Shown here piece after piece: positions 31,090 through 40,093 of a DNA stretch of 64,000 nt; position 1 is the first letter of the stretch, and the number at the start of each line of letters is the position of its first letter. The stretch lies in NCBI GenBank assembly GCA_018714185.1, contig DVNT01000008.1:27340-91339 (forward strand). The letters are read 5' to 3'. The translations under genes and the position numbers were made by a program. This stretch comes from Candidatus Aphodousia gallistercoris (GTDB lineage: Bacteria; Pseudomonadota; Gammaproteobacteria; Burkholderiales; Burkholderiaceae_F). Below the pieces are notes generated by a model that made no database searches, was not told where the DNA came from, and was given only the letters and a program-made list of their open reading frames with translations.

Positions 31090-32043
31090 TTATTTTTGCT
31101 CCTCGATCAAAATGTTGGGATTGCACCGACGACAAAGAGTAGCAATCTCCTCTGCTTCATTTTCAAATTCATTCATGCGATTGACAACATAAAACTTTAA
31201 TTTGTCTTCCGAGTTAAAAATGGGGAGTTTGGCAATTTTCCCCTCGTAGTCAATGCCCGACAAAAGAGTTGAGGGGCGCGAAATGGCCCACCCGAGCCCC
31301 TCTTTAATCATTTCAACGAGTACAACATCACTATCAACTTCAAATAGGGATGGAAATTGCAAGTGTTGGCTTGCAAGAAAACGATCGTTTAGCCGACCCG
31401 CGCCGCTGTTGCCGGAAATGGAAATCATTGGAAGCCCGCAGTGCAGCAGTTCATCGAGAGTCCAATTTGCTCGAGTCGCTGCCAGTGTTTGAGGCAATAA
31501 AAGTACGGAGGGTTCCTCATAGACAAAACGACGAGTCAATCCTTTAATTTCATCAAAGGAGTCACAAATTAAGATCACATCGGCTTCGTGATCCAAAAGG
31601 CGCTTAACAAGGACATCACTGCTTCCAGTGAATTGAATAAATCTTGAAATTCTCCGTCCAAAAGACTCAGCGACTCTTGGAGCCACCAATCTTCTGGTAC
31701 TCTCTGTGCAGCCAAAGCGTAATATTGGACGCAAAAAATTTTCTGATCTCAGTGTTTTTATCAAGGCCTCAATATTCGCTGCATTACGACGAATTTCATC
31801 ATACAAGGCCACAGCTTCCGGAGTCGGACGGATAGGTCTTACGCGTCGATCAAAAAGAGTTATCCCAATCGTCTCCTCCAATTTTTGAATAATTTTGCTA
31901 AGAGCAGACTGCGAAATCCCTAAGCTTTTTGCGGCAAGCGAGAAATTCCTTCGATCATATAACACCAAAAAAGAGTTCCATGATTCACTCAAAGAATACA
32001 TTCGATTGCTGTTTTTAATCGCACTTATACGCTGCAGCATCAT
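31090..32043 (-). CDS. LysR-family transcriptional regulator
   Basis: wHTH FLVLYDRRNFSLAAKSLGISQSALSKIIQKLEETIGITLFDRRVRPIRPTPEA; ATGA overlap with upstream DMT gene. Confidence 0.93.
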   Translation of the reverse strand: MMLQRISAIKNSNRMYSLSESWNSFLVLYDRRNFSLAAKSLGISQSALSKIIQKLEETIGITLFDRRVRPIRPTPEAVALYDEIRRNAANIEALIKTLRSENFLRPILRFGCTESTRRLVAPRVAESFGRRISRFIQFTGSSDVLVKRLLDHEADVILICDSFDEIKGLTRRFVYEEPSVLLLPQTLAATRANWTLDELLHCGLPMISISGNSGAGRLNDRFLASQHLQFPSLFEVDSDVVLVEMIKEGLGWAISRPSTLLSGIDYEGKIAKLPIFNSEDKLKFYVVNRMNEFENEAEEIATLCRRCNPNILIEEQK

Positions 32044-32939
32044 GACTCCGTTATTGAGCTATTTTTTTGTTCCCGAAGGCTCCCCCCGCATAATAAAACA
32101 ATAATGGAAATAAAAATTAAACCGATCCCTGTTAATCTCGTTGGACTAGAATCCTCATGCAACAGGAAAATACCCCAACAGGCCGCCCCCATAGGTTCGG
32201 CAAGACATAGTGTTGATGCAACGATAGGACTAATGTAACCCGTACCAGCTGTCAACAATGTGAAAGCCATGCCTGCAGTGACTATGCCAATTCCAAGGCA
32301 AACAAAAATTCCTCTCGGAGTAAGGGTCCATTGGATTGGGAAGAGGAAAAGAACTGGGAAAAGTACTAAAGCAATCGTTAGTAAAACCATCATTATTGAC
32401 GCTTCCGGCCCAATCGTTTCTACAAGTTTGGGACTCGCGGTGATATAAGCTGCATACGTCAAGCCATCAAGAAGAAGAAGCCCAATGAAAAAGATTCGAG
32501 ACAGATCCAAATCAAATCCGTTAATGCAAACGATCCCTCCAATGGCCATGGCTGTGGCAATGTACCACTCGATATGCGGCGACTTTTTAAAAACTAAACG
32601 TGCAATGACAGCAGCCCAAATGGGAGAGCTTCCTACCGAGATGATCGCCCCGGCGGAAACACCGATATAGTACATCCCTGAAAAAAAACAAAGCTGACCG
32701 ATCAAGAGACAGGCGGAGCAAAACAAAAGTGTCTTAACCGGTAGGATACTGATTGATTTCGGAAGTTTATTAGTCACTACACACCAACACAGGAGAAAAA
32801 GTCCTCCTACCAACATTCTCGCTTCAGTTATCACGAAAGGGGTGGCACCATCAGGAGCTATCGCTTGCAATGTACCGCTAACGCTAAAGCAGAGAGCACT
32901 CAATAGGGTCAGTATGGCGCCTTTGCATGTGTTTGGCAT
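32040..32939 (-). CDS. EamA/DMT-superfamily transporter
   Basis: Duplicated EamA topology; TAATG overlap with Y2 and ATGA overlap with the LysR gene. Confidence 0.88.
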   Translation of the reverse strand: MPNTCKGAILTLLSALCFSVSGTLQAIAPDGATPFVITEARMLVGGLFLLCWCVVTNKLPKSISILPVKTLLFCSACLLIGQLCFFSGMYYIGVSAGAIISVGSSPIWAAVIARLVFKKSPHIEWYIATAMAIGGIVCINGFDLDLSRIFFIGLLLLDGLTYAAYITASPKLVETIGPEASIMMVLLTIALVLFPVLFLFPIQWTLTPRGIFVCLGIGIVTAGMAFTLLTAGTGYISPIVASTLCLAEPMGAACWGIFLLHEDSSPTRLTGIGLIFISIIVLLCGGSLREQKNSSITES

Positions 32940-34261
32940 TACTTTTTCTCCGGGAAAGGCTCCGAGGAAGCCGGCTCATTACCACCAGCCGAAAATATTT
33001 TGGAAATTTCCGTTTCCGGTAAAACGTGGAGAGCTAAGTATGCTTCCTTCACCGTACAGTCCCTCTCAATCGCAAGCTTCACGACTTCTTTCGCTTTTTG
33101 CTCGCCAATTTTATTTTTGACCAACAACACTAATGCTAAGGAGCGATTGACTAAATCAGAGCATCGCTTTTCGTTGGCAGTGATACCTTGGATGCAAAGA
33201 TCGGCAAAACTAATCATCGTTCTTGCCAAAAGATCGGTGCTATTTATAAAACTTCTGAGGGGTACGAAAGAGGAGTTTCCGCCTTCTAGCCAACCCGATT
33301 TCATTGCCATGACAAGGCCCGTGTGGTTAGCGTCGACTTGATCAACGGTAGTAAAAACCATCTCGGCAATAACTGGATTGAGCTTTCCGGGCATGATTGA
33401 TGATCCCGGGGCTACGGCAGGAACCGTAATCTCTTGTAAACCACCGCGAGGACCGCTACACATTAGACGAATATCATGCGCTACACGCCAAACCTGTACG
33501 GACACAGCCTGAGCAATTGCATGGCTCAACATGAGGCTATCATTGGCTATAAGGCGATCATTGAAATTCTCAGCCACTTGAACCGGCCACTGAAGCAATA
33601 GTGACAACTTTTGAGCTGCATGAGATGCATATACACGATTACTGTTATTCGTCGTTCCAATTTCGTCAGAGCCAATAAGGCTGACAATGGGACGGCTGTA
33701 GTCCTCTTTTAATCGTTCAAGCAAACGTTGCATACCGCTGGCGTAACCCAAAAATTGATCCCCCAGAGAAGTGGGTAGATAGTCACGCAATCCAAGGCGT
33801 CCTAGTTTCTCCACATTCTGAAAAGCTTTTGCTTTCTGTAGCAGTACTTCTGTAAAGTGTTCGGAAGCTAGTATTAGCTTTTTCAATCCGAGGTGCCGGA
33901 CGATTTCACTAGCCGTGGCGGTACAAGCATTAACCGAAAGAGACAAATGCAACTCTTTCCTGCACATATCAAGATTTTCTTTTGGAATTTCTCTTAAAAT
34001 CGCCGAATCGATTTCTGCATTCAGTACATCCTTACTGCCTCCGTAAATACATCCTGTGAACAAATCTTTTACCGAACTCGACATAAGGCGGTCACAAGCC
34101 TTGATTAGCGGCAATGCTTGTTCCTCATTGATTTTTCCCATTTCTAACCTGGCTTTTAACGCAGCTTTTTTTACCCAGAGAAACGCTTTAATCACATCTG
34201 CATAATCGCCGTATTTGAGGGATCCGACATTGAAAACATTGTTGGTTGCTGTGGATTTCAT
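32939..34261 (-). CDS. Fumarase/aspartase-superfamily subunit Y2: retains C3 loop only (split-active-site lyase, pair 2)
   Basis: C3 SGPRGGLQEITVPAVAPGSSIMPGKLNP intact; C1 degenerate (GGSKDVLNAEIDSAILREIPKENLDMCRKELHLSLSVNACTATAS), C2 degenerate (EKLGRLGLRDYLPTSLGDQF). Confidence 0.88.
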   Translation of the reverse strand: MKSTATNNVFNVGSLKYGDYADVIKAFLWVKKAALKARLEMGKINEEQALPLIKACDRLMSSSVKDLFTGCIYGGSKDVLNAEIDSAILREIPKENLDMCRKELHLSLSVNACTATASEIVRHLGLKKLILASEHFTEVLLQKAKAFQNVEKLGRLGLRDYLPTSLGDQFLGYASGMQRLLERLKEDYSRPIVSLIGSDEIGTTNNSNRVYASHAAQKLSLLLQWPVQVAENFNDRLIANDSLMLSHAIAQAVSVQVWRVAHDIRLMCSGPRGGLQEITVPAVAPGSSIMPGKLNPVIAEMVFTTVDQVDANHTGLVMAMKSGWLEGGNSSFVPLRSFINSTDLLARTMISFADLCIQGITANEKRCSDLVNRSLALVLLVKNKIGEQKAKEVVKLAIERDCTVKEAYLALHVLPETEISKIFSAGGNEPASSEPFPEKK

Positions 34262-34288
34262 ATTATTTACCCCTTTCCTTTAGCTAAC

Positions 34289-35743
34289 TCAGTCGATGTG
34301 ACGTAATTGACCGCAGCGCCTGAACATTTCTACCATTGCTTCTCGGTCAGTAAGTTTTTGAAGATCAAACAGTTCTTCAGCGACTTCTGGATTTAAGAGT
34401 TTGTCTTCCAAGGCAGCGGATTTACACGAAATGCCTTCCCTGTATGCTTTTTGTGCAATTTTTGTCCCTATGGGGTATCCGAAAAGAGCGCTCACCATGG
34501 TAGCTAAGGAAGTTGACATCTCTGCATTCTCTTGGACCCTTTCTTGATTAACGGTAATTCCGCGAATACATTGATCAGAGAAAAGCCTAAAACCTTTTGT
34601 TATATTTTCGAGGGTCTCAATAGATCCCATGAAGCTGGCCCCGTCAGTAATCGCCTCATCACTGTCGTTTTCATTTACTGTGAGAGTGGCAACATGATCG
34701 GCAATAATGGACTGTTGCATGATTTGATAAATCATGTCTGGTATGTAGGGATAGTCATCTCCCCCTATTGATGCGGGCCCAGTAAAAACATGGGGCAGTT
34801 TAATTTCACCGAATCCAGAACGCGGGCCTGAAGACAAAATGCAAAGGTCAGAACAGATGCGAGCGGCACCGCAGGTAATCGCTTTGAGCAGCCCCCCGAG
34901 CACCATGTTATGGTCACAGTTTTGCATTCCATCAAACACGGCACTATCTTGAATTACTTCATCATTCCAAGTCGGCCATCGAACTTCAAACCCTACAACG
35001 TTGGAAAGATTCGACATGATCCGTTCCGAGTACCCCGGCATCTGCCCCATACCGGTTCCTAAAACCGTTGCGCCTAAAACGACCTCACGATATTCATCTC
35101 GATAGCTTTCAAGCTTCCTACGATTTCTGTACATCATATGCTGCCAGCCACCGAAAACCTGGCCGAAAGTATTAGGAACCGCGTCTTGCAGGCAAGTTCT
35201 TCCTAAGCGAACAACGTGCTGGAATTCTTTTGCTTTTTCACCTAAAGCGCTCTCCAAATCTTTAATACTTTCCAGGGCCTCACCAATCATTCGAAACAAA
35301 ACAATGGATTGAACCGTAGGATAAACGTCATTGCTGGATTGGCACATGTTAACGTGAGTATTAGGATGAATCTGATCGTATCCCTTATGCCCGGTTAGGA
35401 TTTCGTTTGCACGATTAGCGATGACTTCGTTGGCATTCATGTTGGCCCCGGTACCGTGTGAGCGCCAGATATTAATCGGGAATTGATCATTGAATCGCCC
35501 CTCAATCACCTCATTACAAGCCTCAACAATCGCTTGTGCTTTATGTTCCTCCAATGCACCAATTTTTGCGTTCGTCATGGCACACGCTTTTTTGATTTCT
35601 GCCAATGCACGAATTACCTGCGGGAGTTCTTCAAATGTATGATCGGTAACATTATGGTTTTGGGCGCACCGTACTGTTTGAATGCCATAGTAAGCATCGT
35701 CCGGTACAAGCAATTCTCCCAAAGCATCTTTTTCCCTGCGCAT
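34289..35743 (-). CDS. Fumarase/aspartase-superfamily subunit X2: retains C1 and C2, C3 loop lost (split-active-site lyase, pair 2)
   Basis: C1 GTGANMNANEVIANRANEILTGHKGYDQIHPNTHVNMCQSSND and C2 RLGRTCLQDAVPNTFGQ intact; C3 position reads LPHVFTGPASIGGDDYPYIPDM. Confidence 0.88.
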   Translation of the reverse strand: MRREKDALGELLVPDDAYYGIQTVRCAQNHNVTDHTFEELPQVIRALAEIKKACAMTNAKIGALEEHKAQAIVEACNEVIEGRFNDQFPINIWRSHGTGANMNANEVIANRANEILTGHKGYDQIHPNTHVNMCQSSNDVYPTVQSIVLFRMIGEALESIKDLESALGEKAKEFQHVVRLGRTCLQDAVPNTFGQVFGGWQHMMYRNRRKLESYRDEYREVVLGATVLGTGMGQMPGYSERIMSNLSNVVGFEVRWPTWNDEVIQDSAVFDGMQNCDHNMVLGGLLKAITCGAARICSDLCILSSGPRSGFGEIKLPHVFTGPASIGGDDYPYIPDMIYQIMQQSIIADHVATLTVNENDSDEAITDGASFMGSIETLENITKGFRLFSDQCIRGITVNQERVQENAEMSTSLATMVSALFGYPIGTKIAQKAYREGISCKSAALEDKLLNPEVAEELFDLQKLTDREAMVEMFRRCGQLRHID

Positions 35744-36065
35744 GTTTTAGCTCCTTCCTTACTTACAAGGAAAATCGTTTGAATGTTTTGATTATTGCTG
35801 ATTGTCAGAGTAACGATGAATATGATGATTGCATGGAAAAATTCTAATTCCATTCAGGAATAATCATTATTTAACTATATGAAAAACTTTAGAAATATTT
35901 TTTCTTTTATTTTGGACCACAGCGACATTGTTATAAAAAATAAATTTAACTAATGCTCTCTACAAGCCTATTTAATTATGATTCGTACCTTTCAGATCCC
36001 TCCTTAATATGAAAAAAGCTGATTACATCAGCAATCTCAAGTTTCCGAAATAAGGAGAGAAGTCA

Positions 36066-37025
36066 ATGCCCAAGGTAATTCATAACCTACCTATTACTGG
36101 AATTGCGAGTTTTGCAAAGTATCCTATTTGCACGAACTTGGATGAACTGGATGCCGACATGTGCGTGATGGGTATTCCCTACGATATGGGGGCTCCCTAT
36201 TTAAGCGGCACAAAATTTGGCCCTCGTCGCATTCGTGAAGTTTCTTGCCATTATGGTCGTGGAGGCGCCGGATTCTGGGATCCTGAACGCCTTACACAAT
36301 ATTTGGAAGAGCCGGTAAAAATTGTGGACGGTGGTGACGTTGACATGGATCCAATGGATTTCCATGCTTCTTTTGATAATGTGACAGAAACCGTACGTAA
36401 AATCATCTCCAAAGGCGCAATCCCTGTCATGATGGGGGGTGACCATTCGGTCACAATTCCGACAGCTCGAGCGTTGGATATGTATGACGATTTGTGTGTT
36501 GTTCAATTTGATGCGCATTTGGACTTTGGGAAACGCCGTTGGACTAATGGCAGTCCCATGCGAATGATCTCAGAAATGCCGCACTTTACCAAGATGTGCC
36601 AGATTGGCATGCGCGGTTTAGGTAGCAATACCCGCGAGGACTTCCAATCCGCTTATGATTATGGCTCCGTCGTCATTCCTGCCCGCAAAGCATTGGAGTT
36701 GGGAGCAGAAGAAGTCATTCGTATGATTCCGGAAGCCAAAAATTATTTCGTGACCATTGATATTGATGGTTACGATATGAGCACGGCCCCTGGCGTGGGT
36801 TCTCCCTCGCCCGGTGGTTTAAATTATGTCTTTGAAACAGACGTGCTTGAAGGAATTGCTAAGAAAGGAAACGTGGTTGCTTTTGACTTGGTTGAAGTTG
36901 CACCACAATATGACCCCTCCGGCATTACTTGCCGTTTAGGTGCCATGACTATGCTGGCTTTCATGGGCTTTATCATGAAAGAGCGGGAGAAGAAGGGCTT
37001 GCTTCGAGCCAATCTCAAACATTGA
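36066..37025 (+). CDS. Agmatinase/arginase-family ureohydrolase
   Basis: GGDHS, FDAHLD, DIDGYDMSTAPGVGSPSPGG metal-site motifs; canonical 'DHGT' segment reads TNGS. Confidence 0.9.
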   Translation: MPKVIHNLPITGIASFAKYPICTNLDELDADMCVMGIPYDMGAPYLSGTKFGPRRIREVSCHYGRGGAGFWDPERLTQYLEEPVKIVDGGDVDMDPMDFHASFDNVTETVRKIISKGAIPVMMGGDHSVTIPTARALDMYDDLCVVQFDAHLDFGKRRWTNGSPMRMISEMPHFTKMCQIGMRGLGSNTREDFQSAYDYGSVVIPARKALELGAEEVIRMIPEAKNYFVTIDIDGYDMSTAPGVGSPSPGGLNYVFETDVLEGIAKKGNVVAFDLVEVAPQYDPSGITCRLGAMTMLAFMGFIMKEREKKGLLRANLKH

Positions 37026-37038
37026 TGCTCTTTAATTA

Positions 37039-37088
37039 ACAACAAGGGGCTGCAAATAGCGTTCGCTAAGGAGGAGCCCCTTTGTTGT
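37039..37088 (+). terminator. Terminator-like hairpin after ureohydrolase
   Basis: ACAACAAGGGGCT...AGCCCCTTTGTTGT. Confidence 0.7.
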
Positions 37089-37451
37089 CTAATTTACAGT
37101 CACCCTCACAGCTACCCTGTGCCTTATCGGAAAAACATTAAACAAGAATTTTCCAGGTGCCTTCTTTATCCGGATTGATAGTCATCAATGCCTTATTGTC
37201 TTCGGGCAGGCGTTTTTTGAGAAGAATGATTTCCGGATACTGATTTTTTTCTAAAAGCCCGGGCATTTTTCGCCAATTCGAGAGGCTTAAGCAAAATAGT
37301 TACATCAAAATTTGCTCAATTTTGGTTCTCACTGATAAAAATCGGCAAAGACGCTCAAAAACACGAATATACAAGAATATATAACTTATTGATTTATAAT
37401 GAAATTATGCTGTTAGCAGGTATAAAAAAAGCACGTTCAACGTGCTATTTT

Positions 37452-37536
<85 letters not shown>

Positions 37537-37568
37537 AACTGAGTTATTCATTATATCACAAAATTGAC

Positions 37569-37643
37569 TGGTGCGCGATACAGGGTTCGAACCTGTGACC
37601 CCTGCCGTGTGAAGGCAGTGCTCTACCGCTGAGCTAACCGCGC
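37569..37643 (-). tRNA. tRNA-Val (anticodon CAC)
   Basis: Reverse complement GCGCGGTTAGCTCAGCGGTAGAGCACTGCCTTCACACGGCAGGGGTCACAGGTTCGAACCCTGTATCGCGCACCA. Confidence 0.93.
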
Positions 37644-37720
37644 GTCAACAAGTGAGGAGTGAAATTATACCGACCGAATGCTCCTTGTCAAATATTTTCG
37701 GCACTTTTTTGCTCGCCACT

Positions 37721-38356
37721 TTAGTCAATCGGTCGATGAGCCGGGAAAAAGCGCCCCCAAGCCTTCAAAAAGAACTTCGAAATCGGTCCTGAACAGATGG
37801 CCGTAATAAACGTCCCCTCTCGAATACCGACCACCGTGCTGAAAAAGATAAACGACAAAATCACGGTTGCCGTCAACAAGAAAATATCAACCATCATGCG
37901 AAGGGTGCCAAACGAGCCGCCCCAGCGCTTCATAATGGCAAGCACCAAGCCTTCCGGGGGCAAGATAGCTAAACGGGCAAAAACCATGGAAGCGATACCC
38001 AAGCCGGTGAGCACCGATCCGGCAAAAGCCATAACAATTTGCTGCCAGTAAGCTTGCGGGACAATGTGGCTGCTCACCCAAAGCGCCACGTCAAAAACCA
38101 TGCCGAAGACAAAACAAATAGGTAGTTGCCGGATGGCTTTACCGAGAATATTTTTCGGATCAACACAAATCTGGATGACAAAGAAAAAAGCATTCGTCAA
38201 AAACACATAAAAGCCCATCGTCAATCCGGTTAACTTCGACATCACAAAAGCGACGGAACTGACGGTACCGGTACCGAGGCCAGCGTTAGTCACGGTGGCA
38301 ATACCCAAAGAAAGAATGCACAAACCACAGAAAAAGACAAAAAAACGGAAAAACAT
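37721..38356 (-). CDS. YczE/YitT-like membrane protein
   Basis: FCGLCILSLGIATVTNAGLGTGTVSSVAFVMSKLTGLTMG, multiple TM segments. Confidence 0.75.
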   Translation of the reverse strand: MFFRFFVFFCGLCILSLGIATVTNAGLGTGTVSSVAFVMSKLTGLTMGFYVFLTNAFFFVIQICVDPKNILGKAIRQLPICFVFGMVFDVALWVSSHIVPQAYWQQIVMAFAGSVLTGLGIASMVFARLAILPPEGLVLAIMKRWGGSFGTLRMMVDIFLLTATVILSFIFFSTVVGIREGTFITAICSGPISKFFLKAWGRFFPAHRPID

Positions 38357-38599
38357 CGACTATCCCAAGCGAAATATGATCAAACCCAAATTGGATTATT
38401 CGGCAGAAGAACACTGCCAAATCCTAAGCGAGAGTGCAAAAGAAGCCGTATTTTAATCATTTTTCAACCTAAATTTCAAGAAGATGCTCAAAGTTAAAGT
38501 CTTTTCAAAGCAATCTAGAGACTTTCGCGGATTTGGTTTCCCCTGAGGCCTCCTATAATTAGCCGAAGGTTCTGATCTGAAACGTAAAGAGATCTCATC

Positions 38600-39688
38600 A
38601 TGCCGCGTCCTATCAAAGCCACCATCCATATGGGCAGTCTTCGCCATAACCTGCAAAGCATGCGAAAGCTTGCCGGGAAAAGAATGTTGTGGGCCGTTGT
38701 CAAAGCCGATGCCTACGGGCACGGCCTAGAACGGGCCGTCCGGGCCTTTGAAGAAGCTGACGGCTTGGCCATTATCGACATTTTCGATATTGAGCGGGCC
38801 CGGCGCTTCGGTTGGAAAAAACGCCTGTTACTTTTGCAGGGCTTTTTTAAACCCCAAGATCTTCCGATGATTGAAGCCAACGACGCCGAAACCGTTGTTC
38901 ACAACGAAGAAGGCATTCGATTGCTGCAGCAGTTTGCACCTTTTAAGAATTTAAAAGTCCATATCAAAATTAACTCCGGCATGAACCGCTTCGGTTTTCG
39001 CCCCGAGGAAGAGGCGAGTGTACGCGCAACGCTTTCAAGTATTGCCGGCGTGACCGTGATGGGCATCACGACCCACTTTGCCAATGCCTGTCCCGAATGG
39101 GACTATGGCGGACCGGTTTCTGTAAAAGAGCAAATGCAAAACTTAGGAGAGCTTGCCCGTCGCCAAACCGGCGCTTGCTTTGCCAATTCGGCGGCAACCA
39201 TCTGGCTGCCGCAAGTCGCGGGCGACGCCGTACGGGTTGGCATTAGCTTATACGGCGTCAGTCCCGAGCCTGCCATTGCAAGCCGCACGCTCAATATCAA
39301 GCCGGCGATGACGCTGAGCTCTGAAATTTTAGCGATCCAAAATATCCGCCCCGGCGAATCCGTAGGCTACTGCAGCCGATTTACGGCTCAACGTCCGAGC
39401 CGCATCGGCGTTGTTGCTTGCGGCTTTGCTGACGGCTACCTTCGTGGCATGCCGCAGGGAAGCCCGGTTTACGTCGAAGGACACATGGCGCCGATTGTGG
39501 GCAACATCGCCATGGACGTGATGATGGTGGACTTAACGGACATTCCCCAAGCCCATGTCGGAAGCACTGTGGAGCTATGGGGCGAACATATTGCGGTTGC
39601 CGATTTGGCTACTCGTGCCGGCACCATTGCCGCCGAGCTTTTATGCGCCGTGGCGCCTCGCGTCCCCTTTTGCGAAGATGAAAACTAA
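38600..39688 (+). CDS. alr: Alanine racemase
   Basis: AVVKADAYGHGLERAV PLP-lysine motif; IGVVACGFADGYLRGMP; NIAMDVMMVDLT. Confidence 0.95.
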   Translation: MPRPIKATIHMGSLRHNLQSMRKLAGKRMLWAVVKADAYGHGLERAVRAFEEADGLAIIDIFDIERARRFGWKKRLLLLQGFFKPQDLPMIEANDAETVVHNEEGIRLLQQFAPFKNLKVHIKINSGMNRFGFRPEEEASVRATLSSIAGVTVMGITTHFANACPEWDYGGPVSVKEQMQNLGELARRQTGACFANSAATIWLPQVAGDAVRVGISLYGVSPEPAIASRTLNIKPAMTLSSEILAIQNIRPGESVGYCSRFTAQRPSRIGVVACGFADGYLRGMPQGSPVYVEGHMAPIVGNIAMDVMMVDLTDIPQAHVGSTVELWGEHIAVADLATRAGTIAAELLCAVAPRVPFCEDEN

Positions 39689-40093
39689 CTGGCTAACTGA
39701 AGAATTCGTTATTATTTGAGCGAGATCAAATTTCTATTTTGGTGACAATTACCGACTATTTGTTGCTCGGGCGGCTTAATTTAAAGCCGCCTTTTACGTA
39801 CTGCCTAAAAGCCTTAAGCACAATGCATTAGTTTTTACCGACCTTCACAGACAAAAAAGTACTGAGTCAATAAACAAAACGAAAAATTCTGCTCTCTAAT
39901 CGGCAAGATAAAACAAATAGCCGACAATTACACGTAATTATTGCGAACAGATACGCCTCTTCTTGAAACCGTCTCTAACTTGTTGAAATTTTTTCAGCCG
40001 ATAAACTACACCCAATCCGATTCGCCGTTGAGCGAGATGAACAAAATTACAGCCGCGCGGACTTTTAAGAGCCGGCTTCTGAGGAGAAGAACA

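Noticed and set aside
31090-32043. Specific LysR-binding sites (T-N11-A) upstream of lyase operons
   Set aside because: The motif is too short and common in these AT-rich intergenic regions to assign by eye.
27411-35743. Interpreting X1, Y1, X2, Y2 as decaying pseudogenes
   Set aside because: All four are full-length and open, tightly spaced, and the losses are complementary within each pair while other regions remain well conserved between paralogs.
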